DNA from: CAVQUE01 sp046290435
GTDB lineage: Bacteria; Actinomycetota; Acidimicrobiia; Acidimicrobiales; UBA8592
Assembly: GCA_046290435.1 (NCBI GenBank)
Contig: JBKAGO010000039.1
Coordinates: 76,691 to 140,690 of the forward strand
Direction of reading: 5' to 3'
Length of the DNA: 64,000 nt
Below the pieces are notes generated by a model. The model worked only from the letters and a program-made list of their open reading frames with translations. It was not told where the DNA came from and did no database searches. The position numbers were made by a program, and so were the translations under genes. Every line of letters begins with the position of its first letter. The stretch's first letter is position 1. Below, piece after piece: positions 26,325 to 33,357 of the stretch.

Positions 26325-26609
26325 ATGAACAAGTCCGAACTCGTCGATGCACTGGCCGACAAGGCCGGCGTTTCCAAGACCGATGCCGACGCCGTGTTGA
26401 AGGCCCTCGAAGAGGTCATCACCAGCGAGGTCGCCGGCAAGGGCGACAAGATCGCCCTGACCGGCTTCGTCACGTTCGAGCGTACGTATCGCAAGCCCCG
26501 CAGCGGCCGCAACCCCCAGACCGGCGAGACCATCGAGGTCCCCGGCGGCAACGCCATGAAGATCAGCGCCGGTTCGAAGCTCAAGGCCGCCGCCAAGGCC
26601 TCGTCCTAG
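26325..26609 (+). CDS. HU-family nucleoid protein
   Basis: 94 residues, normal HU length. MNKSELVDALADKAGVSKTD starts the helical half, GFVTFERTYRKPRSGRNPQT is the beta-arm base with the conserved GRNP, and the tail is KLKAAAKASS. It bends and compacts DNA. An AGGAGG lies six bases before the ATG. Unlike mycobacterial HupB there is no long Lys-rich tail. TAATTT near 26233-26238 could belong to its promoter, but no clear -35 is seen. Confidence 0.95.
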   Translation: MNKSELVDALADKAGVSKTDADAVLKALEEVITSEVAGKGDKIALTGFVTFERTYRKPRSGRNPQTGETIEVPGGNAMKISAGSKLKAAAKASS

Positions 26610-26619
26610 GCCATCGCGC

Positions 26620-27066
26620 ATGACGAAGCACGCCTCCTCGTCCGAACTCCCGGCCCCCGCCGACGTCTTGCCCCACCGCGACCCGTTCCTCTTTCTCACC
26701 GAGGTGACCGGGCTCGAGCGTGGGGCGTGGGCCGAGGGCTACTGGCAGCTGACGGGCGAGGAGGCGTTCTTCGCCGGTCACTTCCCGGGACGGCCCACGC
26801 TGCCGGGCGTCCTGCAATGCGAGGCCATCGCGCAGTTGGGTGCCTATGTGGTGCTCCTCGGCGACGGGCTCGAGAACAAGCTGCCGCTGTTTGGCGGGCT
26901 CGACAAAGCCCGTTTCCGGCGCCAGGTCGTCCCCGGCGACCGCCTCGACCTGCGCCTCGACGTGCAGCGTATGTCGGCACGCGCCGGCAAGGCCACCGGT
27001 ACGGCGACCGTCGACGGCGAGGTCGCCTGCGCCGCCGAGTTGATGTTCGTCATCGTCGACGCCTAG
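26620..27066 (+). CDS. fabZ: 3-hydroxyacyl-ACP dehydratase (FabZ type)
   Basis: 148 residues, hotdog fold. LPHRDPFLFLTEV, then the active-site His in FAGHFPGRPTLPGVLQCEAI and the Glu of the same segment, then KARFRRQVVPGDRL. It dehydrates 3-hydroxyacyl-ACP. It starts ten bases after HU and converges with fabF, so it faces the fab operon that supplies its substrates. Confidence 0.92.
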   Translation: MTKHASSSELPAPADVLPHRDPFLFLTEVTGLERGAWAEGYWQLTGEEAFFAGHFPGRPTLPGVLQCEAIAQLGAYVVLLGDGLENKLPLFGGLDKARFRRQVVPGDRLDLRLDVQRMSARAGKATGTATVDGEVACAAELMFVIVDA

Positions 27067-27129
27067 GCGGCGACGGAGCGCTCGCAGGGCCCCCAGGCAC
27101 AGGCCTGGTCGCGCTTCGGCGGTGTGGCC

Positions 27130-28299
27130 TCAGACCGGGGCGATCACGATCGTCCCGTTGTGGCCGCCGAAGCCGAACGAGTTCGACAGCGTCGGACCGG
27201 GCGTCCAGGCCCGGGGCTCGTCCACCACCAGGTCGATGGCCGGCATCTCAGGGTCCGGTGTGGTGTGGCCATGGGTGGGCGGGATGAGTCCGTGGCCGAT
27301 GCTCAGCACGACCGCTGCTGCCTCGATCGCTCCCGCTGCGCCCAATGCGTGGCCGGTTGCGCCCTTGGTCGAGGTCACCGCAGGCCCCGCGCTCCCGAAC
27401 ACCTTTGCGATCGCCTCTGCCTCGGCCCGATCGTTGAGCGGCGTCGAGGTCCCATGGGCATTGATGTGACGGACATCGGCTGCAGTGATGCCGGCGTCCT
27501 CGAGTGCCAACTCCATGCACCGGACCGCGCCGGCGCCGTCGGGGGCGGGCGCGGTGATGTGGTGGGCGTCGGCGGTGCTGGCCGAACCGAGCAGCTCCGC
27601 GAGGATCGTGGCCCCGCGGGCCTCGGCCATCTCGAATTCCTCGAGCACCAGCACCGCAGCGGCCTCGGCGTGCATGAAGCCATCGCGGTCGGCGTCGAAG
27701 GGTCGGGAAACGCCGGCGTTGGAGGTCGCCGTCATGTTGATGAAGCCCTGCATGGCGACCGGACTGAGCGTCGCCTCGGACCCGCCGGTGATCACCGCGT
27801 CGCAGCGTCCGTGGCGGATGAGATCCGCGGCACGGCCGATGGCGTGGGTGGCTGCGGCACAGGCCGTCACGGTGGTCTCGCATGGCCCGGCGAATCCGTA
27901 GCGCATCGATATCGATGCGCCGGCCGCGTTGCCCATCATCATCGGCACCAGGAACGGCGAGACCCGACGAGGCCCTTTGGTGATGAAGACCTCGATCTGT
28001 TCCTCGAGCGTCGCGATGCCACCGATACCGGTCCCGAAGAACACACCGGTGCGCGCCGGGTCGGCCCCGAGCGGTCCGCTCTGTTCGAGCGCCTCGGCAC
28101 AGGCGGCCAGGGCGAACTGCGTGAACCGGTCGGCGCGGCGAGCCTCCTTCGGGTTGTCGAAGAACGGCAGAGGATCGAAGCCCTCGACGGAGAACCCGTG
28201 CGCGGGCGGGCCCGACAGGAGCCCGTCCCAATAGGCGTCGCGTCCGATCCCGCAGTTCGCGATGACGCCGAGCCCGGTGATGGCGACCCGGCGTGACAT
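27130..28299 (-). CDS. fabF: 3-oxoacyl-ACP synthase II
   Basis: 389 residues from the ATG at 28297-28299. The Cys nucleophile is in TACAAATHAIG, and the two His residues in INAHGTSTPLND and STKGATGHALGAAG. SNSFGFGGHNGTIV ends the protein. It elongates acyl-ACP with malonyl-ACP. Its ATG overlaps the acpP stop by one base (TGATG). Last gene of the fabD-fabH-fabG-acpP-fabF run. Confidence 0.96.
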   Translation of the reverse strand: MSRRVAITGLGVIANCGIGRDAYWDGLLSGPPAHGFSVEGFDPLPFFDNPKEARRADRFTQFALAACAEALEQSGPLGADPARTGVFFGTGIGGIATLEEQIEVFITKGPRRVSPFLVPMMMGNAAGASISMRYGFAGPCETTVTACAAATHAIGRAADLIRHGRCDAVITGGSEATLSPVAMQGFINMTATSNAGVSRPFDADRDGFMHAEAAAVLVLEEFEMAEARGATILAELLGSASTADAHHITAPAPDGAGAVRCMELALEDAGITAADVRHINAHGTSTPLNDRAEAEAIAKVFGSAGPAVTSTKGATGHALGAAGAIEAAAVVLSIGHGLIPPTHGHTTPDPEMPAIDLVVDEPRAWTPGPTLSNSFGFGGHNGTIVIAPV

Positions 28300-28535
28300 C
28301 AGAGCTTGGCGGTGATCAGGTCGAAGGCCTGCCCGATGGTGTCGATACCCTCGAGCTCTTCCTCTTCGACGGTGACGTCGAACTCTTCCTCGAGCGCCAT
28401 GACGAGCTCGACGAGGTCGAGGCTGTCGGCGTCGAGGTCCTCTGCGAAGGATGCTTCGCGGGTGATCTTGGATTCCTCGACCGAGAGCACCTCGACGGCA
28501 CACTTGGTGAATCGTTGGAACTGCTCGTCACTCAC
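28299..28535 (-). CDS. acpP: Acyl carrier protein
   Basis: 78 residues from a GTG at 28533-28535, preceded by AGGAG eight bases upstream. The phosphopantetheine Ser is in LDADSLDLVELVMALEEEF. The protein is very acidic, as expected. A longer in-frame start at 28661 would add 42 residues without ACP similarity. It sits between fabG and fabF. Confidence 0.95.
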   Translation of the reverse strand: MSDEQFQRFTKCAVEVLSVEESKITREASFAEDLDADSLDLVELVMALEEEFDVTVEEEELEGIDTIGQAFDLITAKL

Positions 28536-28617
28536 GTCATTGACTCCTGTCGCAGGTATTGGGTTTGGCTTCGAGAGAGGGGATTGCGGCTTCGACGAGT
28601 GGGGCGATGAGGGACGA

Positions 28618-29346
28618 TCATGATCCCATCCCGAGGCCCCCGTCGACGGGGATGACCGCACCGGTGATGTAGCCGGCGTCGTCGCCGACGACGAAACCGA
28701 TCGTCGCGGCGATCTCTTCGGTGGAGGCGAATCTCCCCAGGGGCACGGTTTGGGTGATGGCCGCCTTCTGGTCGTCGGTGAGGGCGTCGATCATATCGGT
28801 CTGGACCGGACCGGGGGCCACCACGTTGACGGTGATCCCCCGGGACGCGAACTCCCGGGCGAGCGAGCGGGCGAGGCCCACCAGTCCCGCCTTCGATGCG
28901 GCGTAGTTCGCCTGACCGGCCTGCCCGGCCAGGCCCACCACCGAGGACACGAAGACGATGCGGCCCCACCGGGCACGCATCATCGACTTCACAGCGCGCT
29001 TCGCGACACGGAACCCCGCGGTGAGGTTGGCGTCGACGACCGAGGTGAAGTCGTCGTCGCTCATGCGCAGCACCAGGCCGTCGCGGGTGATGCCCGCATT
29101 GGACACGAGGATCTCGACGGGACCGAGTTCGCCCTCGATGGCGGAGAAGGCGGCCTCGACTGCATCGGGATCGGTGACGTCGCAGCGCACCGCGAACAGG
29201 CGTGGGTCGTCGGGCGGATCGCTCCGGTAGGTCACGGCGACGCGGTGGCCTGCATCGGCGAGACGGCGGGCGGTGGCGAGGCCGATGCCCCGGTTGGCGC
29301 CGGTGACCAGCACCACGCGTCCCTCGGTTGTCACTGTGTCGCTCAT
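28618..29346 (-). CDS. fabG: 3-oxoacyl-ACP reductase
   Basis: 242 residues, short-chain dehydrogenase. VLVTGANRGIGLATARRLAD binds NADPH; SNAGITRDGL, FVSSVVGLAGQAGQANYAAS and the following SKAG give the Asn-Ser-Tyr-Lys tetrad. Ends IPVDGGLGMGS. It reduces 3-oxoacyl-ACP. Its ATG overlaps the fabH stop by one base. Confidence 0.95.
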   Translation of the reverse strand: MSDTVTTEGRVVLVTGANRGIGLATARRLADAGHRVAVTYRSDPPDDPRLFAVRCDVTDPDAVEAAFSAIEGELGPVEILVSNAGITRDGLVLRMSDDDFTSVVDANLTAGFRVAKRAVKSMMRARWGRIVFVSSVVGLAGQAGQANYAASKAGLVGLARSLAREFASRGITVNVVAPGPVQTDMIDALTDDQKAAITQTVPLGRFASTEEIAATIGFVVGDDAGYITGAVIPVDGGLGMGS

Positions 29347-30290
29347 CAGCCGCCCCAACGCAGCACGGCCGAAGCCGAGGTCATCCCTGCGCCGAAGCCG
29401 ACCAGGAGCACGAGGTCGCCGGCGGCGATGCGGTCGTTGTCGAGGGCGTCGGCGAGCGCAAGGGGGATCGTTGCAGACGACGTGTTGCCGGTGTGCTGCA
29501 GGACCATGACAGCTCGCTCGGTGGGTATGCCCAGGCGGTTCATGGAGGCGTCGATGATGCGGGCGTTGGCCTGGTGGGGGATGACGAGGGAGATGTCGTC
29601 GGCGGTCACGCCCGCCTGGTCCATCGAGGCATTGGCCGACGCTGCCATGGCCTTGACGGCCTGGCGGAAGACCTCTTTGCCCTCCATCTCCAAGGTGCCC
29701 CCCACGTCGGCGAACAGGATGTGGCGGAACTCGCCCTGGCTCCCGAGGTTCCACCCGAGCAGCTCGCCCGGCCCGTCGCACGCCTCGAGGACGACCGCGC
29801 CGGCGCCATCGGCGAACAGGATGCAGGTGGTGCGGTCGGTCCAGTCGACGATGCGCGAGAGCGTCTCGGAACCGACGACCAGAATGCGCTCGGTGCCCAG
29901 GCCGATCATCGCGTGTGCCGTGACGAGGCCGTACATGAAGCCGGAGCACGCCGCGTTGAGGTCCATGGCACCGCAGCTGAGGCCGAGGCCGTGCTGTACA
30001 GCCGACGCCGTGGCGGGAACCTGATCGTCGGGTGTGGTGGTCGCCAGGATGACCAGATCGATCTGGTCGGCGGTGACACCGGCCCGGGCCAACGCCTCGG
30101 CGCCGGCCTCGATCGCGAGGCCGGCGGTGGTGCCACCGATACGACGCTCGGCGATACCGGTGCGGTCACGGATCCACTCGTCGCTGGTGTCGACCATGGT
30201 GGCCAGGTCGTCGTTGGTGACGATCTTGGGGGGCAGCGCCGTACCCCAACCGGTGATGACGGCGCCTCTGCGCCCGGTGGCGGTGGTCAT
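29346..30290 (-). CDS. fabH: 3-oxoacyl-ACP synthase III
   Basis: 314 residues. TSDEWIRDRTGIAERRI, the Cys nucleophile in DLNAACSGFMYGL, the His in IPHQANARIID and the Asn in QHTGNTSSATIPLAL form the catalytic triad. It starts acyl chains from acyl-CoA and malonyl-ACP. The ATG at 30288-30290 overlaps the fabD stop by four bases. Confidence 0.96.
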   Translation of the reverse strand: MTTATGRRGAVITGWGTALPPKIVTNDDLATMVDTSDEWIRDRTGIAERRIGGTTAGLAIEAGAEALARAGVTADQIDLVILATTTPDDQVPATASAVQHGLGLSCGAMDLNAACSGFMYGLVTAHAMIGLGTERILVVGSETLSRIVDWTDRTTCILFADGAGAVVLEACDGPGELLGWNLGSQGEFRHILFADVGGTLEMEGKEVFRQAVKAMAASANASMDQAGVTADDISLVIPHQANARIIDASMNRLGIPTERAVMVLQHTGNTSSATIPLALADALDNDRIAAGDLVLLVGFGAGMTSASAVLRWGG

Positions 30291-31462
30291 GGCGTGCGCA
30301 GCCAGGCGATGGGCTGGCTGGCCGTGACTCGCTCGCCGTCCATGGCCAACAGGCCCTGCATCTCGCCGGCGAACGGGCTGCGGACTTCGCAGTCGTTGAC
30401 GTGGCCGAGCAGGTGGCCGATGGCGACGACCGCACCGGCGACCTCGGCGTCGACGGGGGTGAACACGCCGGCGCAGGGACTCACCACCAGGCGTTCGGTG
30501 GCGAAGAGTGACTCGCCTTCGAGCCCGCCACCGCCGGAGGTCGGCTTGCCCGAGATCGTCTCGAGGAGCTGGTCGACATCGGCCGGGGTGTTGACCTTGG
30601 CCGTCGCCGCGGCGCTGGCGATACGACGGGCCATGCCCGTCAGCACCGTGCCGGGGCCGAGTTCGACGAAGGTCGATCCGCCGGCCTCTTCGAGAGCGTG
30701 CACCGTGTGCCGCCAGCGCACCGGGCTGGTCAGCTGCGACGACAACAGTCCCGGCCAGTCGGCAGCGGAGGTGTGTCCCATCGCGTCGACGTTGGCATAG
30801 ACCGGGCGATCGGGATCGCGGAACTCGACCTGGTCGATCGCCTTGCGGAGGCGATCCCGCGCCGGCTCCATGAACGGCGTGTGGAACGCACCCGAGACGG
30901 CCAGGGGCATGGACTTCTTGGCGCCGAGCTCGCGGGCGACCGCCGACGCAGCCTCGACGCCGGCGGGCGAACCGGCGATGACGACCTGGCCCGGGGCGTT
31001 GAAGTTGGCGACCCAGACGTCGCCGTCGACGCGATGACAGGCGGACTCCACGAGGGCGTCGTCGAGGCCGAGGACCGCGGCCATCGTGCCCTCGCTGGTC
31101 TCCGCGCACAGCTGCATCGCCTCGCCACGTTCGCCGACCAGGCGCACGGCGTCTTCGAAGTCGAGCGCGCCCGAGGCGGTCAGCGCCGTGTACTCGCCCA
31201 GGCTGTGCCCGGCATGGGCGGCCGCATCGATGCCCACGCGGGCGACGGCATCGAAGATCACCATCGACAGCAGGAACGTGGAGAGTTGCGCGTTGCGGGT
31301 CTGGCGGAGCTCGTCGTCGTCGGCCTCGAGTAGCAGCGCCTCGAGATCGCGACCGGCGACCTCGGAGGCCTCGGCGACGAGCTCCCACGAGGGATGGGCG
31401 AGCCAGGGTCGGCCCATGCCGGACTTCTGCGACCCCTGACCGGGGTAGGTGAACACGATCAT
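30287..31462 (-). CDS. fabD: Malonyl-CoA:ACP transacylase fused to a biotinyl/lipoyl-like domain
   Basis: 391 residues. The transacylase part has FTYPGQGSQ, the Ser nucleophile in HAGHSLGEYTAL (about residue 87) and the His in SGAFHTPFMEPA (about residue 196). A usual FabD ends near residue 310; here 80 more residues follow a Gly-rich linker. They read LVVSPCAGVFTPVDAEVAG, IGHLLGHVNDCEVRSPFAG and LAMDGERVTASQPIAWL, a barrel-sandwich hybrid pattern like biotinyl domains. At the place of the biotinylated Lys (EAMKM) there is LGHVN, so modification is unlikely. I chose the ATG at 31460-31462, with GGAG nine bases upstream; 31477 is possible. Confidence 0.92.
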   Translation of the reverse strand: MIVFTYPGQGSQKSGMGRPWLAHPSWELVAEASEVAGRDLEALLLEADDDELRQTRNAQLSTFLLSMVIFDAVARVGIDAAAHAGHSLGEYTALTASGALDFEDAVRLVGERGEAMQLCAETSEGTMAAVLGLDDALVESACHRVDGDVWVANFNAPGQVVIAGSPAGVEAASAVARELGAKKSMPLAVSGAFHTPFMEPARDRLRKAIDQVEFRDPDRPVYANVDAMGHTSAADWPGLLSSQLTSPVRWRHTVHALEEAGGSTFVELGPGTVLTGMARRIASAAATAKVNTPADVDQLLETISGKPTSGGGGLEGESLFATERLVVSPCAGVFTPVDAEVAGAVVAIGHLLGHVNDCEVRSPFAGEMQGLLAMDGERVTASQPIAWLRTP

Positions 31463-31580
31463 CGAAGTGGACTCCATCGACGCCCCGGGGTCCGGGGGCG
31501 CATAGTGAGGAACGGGCGGAGGGGCCACACTGCCCCTGACGTATGGCGGTTGCTCTGACCCGCCGGGCCGACGGGGGGTT

Positions 31581-31742
31581 TCATGCGGGGCTCGCCGATG
31601 AAGCCGACTCGAGGGGTGGTGGGCCGTAGCGATCTCTGTTGCGGGCGATGAGCCGATCGCGCACGGCGACGAAGACACCTATCGCCGCAGCGACGGCGAA
31701 CAGGCGCCCGACCAGAGCGCGGGATCGATGCCGAGACCGCAT
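31581..31742 (-). CDS. Small membrane protein upstream of fabD
   Basis: 53 residues, ATG at 31740-31742 and TGA at 31581-31583. MRSRHRSRALVGRLFAVAAA, then IGVFVAVRDRLIARNRDRYG: a basic N-terminus, one membrane helix, and a basic, then Pro/Ser-rich tail. The positive-inside pattern and a clean stop support a real small gene. I do not recognise the family. It is on the fabD strand with a gap of 118 bases (31463-31580) and may share its transcript. Confidence 0.55.
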   Translation of the reverse strand: MRSRHRSRALVGRLFAVAAAIGVFVAVRDRLIARNRDRYGPPPLESASSASPA

Positions 31743-31810
31743 GCGGCGAGGCTACGCTGCTCGGGCGCCACGTGCGAACGCCCGGTTGTCGAGCCGGCGT
31801 CGACGTCCAT

Positions 31811-31894
31811 GCCCGGGTGGCGGAATAGGCAGACGCGGGGGACTCAAAATCCCTTTCCCTTCGGGGAGTGCGGGTTCGATTCCCGCCCCGGGCA
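31811..31894 (+). tRNA. tRNA-Leu (anticodon CAA)
   Basis: 84 bases with a 7-bp acceptor stem (GCCCGGG at 31811-31817 with CCCGGGC at 31887-31893) and discriminator A. The anticodon loop is CTCAAAA. A long variable arm (TCCCTTCGGGGA) as in class II tRNAs and the T-loop GGTTCGATTCC are present. CCA is not encoded. Confidence 0.96.
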
Positions 31895-31996
31895 CGATCG
31901 AATCGTCTTTCTCTTGGGTGTCGCTCGATGCTTTGCGGTGGCAGACCGATGCGCTAGGTTCTGCCGGAACACACATCGACCGAAAGAGCTGTATCC

Positions 31997-32734
31997 ATGT
32001 TGTCCCGCTTCGCCAAGCTTGCGCTCGTCGCCAGCCTCCTCGCCGCATTCGCCGGCGTGACCGCCGGTCCGGCAGGGGCCCAGGACGAAGAACCCATCGC
32101 CGCCGTCGCCGCAGCCGACGGACGGTTCACGACGTTGCTCGCCGCATTGGATGCCGCTGGTCTCGCCGAGACCTTCAGCTCGTGCGACGAGGGCCCGTTC
32201 ACGGTCCTCGCCCCGACCGACGATGCCTTCGCCGCAGCGCTCGGCGATCTCGAGCTCGATCCCGCCGCTCTGCTGGCCGACACCGAGCTGCTGACCACCA
32301 TCTTGACCTACCACGTGGTCGAGGGTGCCGTGGACTCCGCCACGGTCTCCTCCCTCGACGGTGCGTCGGCCCCGACGCTGCAGGGTGAAGAGGTGACCGT
32401 CGCCGTCGAAGGCGAGTCGATCAGCATTCTGAGCGGCGCCCCGACGCCCGCCAACGTGGTCGTCGCAGACGTCGCCGCATGCAACGGCATCATCCACGCC
32501 ATCGACTACGTGCTGCTGCCGCCGTCGGTCGCCGATGCCCTGGGCCTCGGTGCCGCAGAGGAAGAGGCCGCCGGCGACGAAGAGGAAGCCGCTGCTGACG
32601 AAGAGGGTGCGGGCGAGGAAGAGGAGCTCGCCGAGACCGGTGTCTCGAGCGATCTGCTCGCCGTCATCGCTCTGGCGATGCTCGCCGGCGGTGCGATGGT
32701 CTTCCTGACCTCGCGTCGCACCGTCCTCGACTGA
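31997..32734 (+). CDS. Secreted fasciclin (FAS1) protein with LAETG wall-sorting signal
   Basis: 245 residues. Sec signal peptide (about 1-28, ending GPAGAQ), one FAS1 domain with GPFTVLAPTDDAFAAALGDL and NGIIHAIDYVLLP, then an acidic Glu/Ala-rich spacer. The end is LAETGVSSDLLAVIALAMLA plus a basic SRR tail, a sortase signal with the motif LAETG. FAS1 domains mediate adhesion. No sortase gene is in the window. It is followed by a strong hairpin, so it is monocistronic. Confidence 0.9.
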   Translation: MLSRFAKLALVASLLAAFAGVTAGPAGAQDEEPIAAVAAADGRFTTLLAALDAAGLAETFSSCDEGPFTVLAPTDDAFAAALGDLELDPAALLADTELLTTILTYHVVEGAVDSATVSSLDGASAPTLQGEEVTVAVEGESISILSGAPTPANVVVADVAACNGIIHAIDYVLLPPSVADALGLGAAEEEAAGDEEEAAADEEGAGEEEELAETGVSSDLLAVIALAMLAGGAMVFLTSRRTVLD

Positions 32735-32766
32735 GCGACATCGCTCTGAAGTGAAGTAACCGAGAT

Positions 32767-32798
32767 CCGGGGCCGGCCACCATGGCCGGCCCCGGTTT
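32767..32798 (+). terminator. Terminator of the fasciclin gene
   Basis: Perfect 12-bp stem (32767-32778 with 32784-32795), 5-base loop and a short TTT, 33 bases after the stop. Confidence 0.75.
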
Positions 32799-32886
32799 CG
32801 CGTCCGTATGCGGTCGGCCCGAGTCGGCCCGGTCGGGGCTACCGCTCGAGGTGGCGACCTTCGACTGCCGCGGGACGCAGTCTCCT

Positions 32887-33357
32887 TCAGGAAGTCGAGG
32901 CGGTCGGTGCGCCGAACAGCCACCGCTCGAGTGCCACGTACTTCAGAACCCACAGGGAACCGAACGCTCCGACGTAGGCGGCGTTGACGGCGACGGCTCC
33001 TCCGAACCATCGCTCTGCGAGCGCCACTGCGACCGTCGACAGGAGCAGGCCGATGAATGCCATCGCCCAGAAGGGCAGGATTTCGCGGCGGAGATCACTC
33101 GGCGACCGTTTTGCCCAGACCACGTGGCGATACAGCACGTACGCCGGGATGGCGCTGACCGTGACGGCGATGGTGTTCGCCGCCCAGGCGTCGAGGCCGG
33201 CACCGGAGTGCAGGCCGAGCAGAAGCAGCTGCCCGATGCCGAGGCTCACGATGCTCACGCCGGAGTACTGGACGAACTGGCCGGCATGGTTCCGGATCGT
33301 CGTGCGAACGCCCGGGGTCGGGGTGGGCGAATCCAGGCGGTGCCCCTCGAGTGTCAT
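32887..33357 (-). CDS. GtrA-like membrane protein
   Basis: 156 residues with four membrane segments, beginning VQYSGVSIVSLGIGQLLLLG, and GtrA features such as YVLYRHVVWAKR and FGSLWVLKYVALERWLF. GtrA-family proteins are thought to help move polyprenyl-linked sugars across the membrane. Its ATG overlaps the stop of the giant lectin gene by four bases, so it is the last gene of the five-gene glycosylation operon. Flipping a polyprenol-phosphate sugar for the GT39-like enzyme of this operon is a reasonable inference. Confidence 0.85.
   Translation of the reverse strand: MTLEGHRLDSPTPTPGVRTTIRNHAGQFVQYSGVSIVSLGIGQLLLLGLHSGAGLDAWAANTIAVTVSAIPAYVLYRHVVWAKRSPSDLRREILPFWAMAFIGLLLSTVAVALAERWFGGAVAVNAAYVGAFGSLWVLKYVALERWLFGAPTASTS

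Noticed and set aside
30287..30560. FabD tail as an active biotin carrier domain
   Set aside because: The Lys of the EAMKM-type motif is absent at the aligned position.
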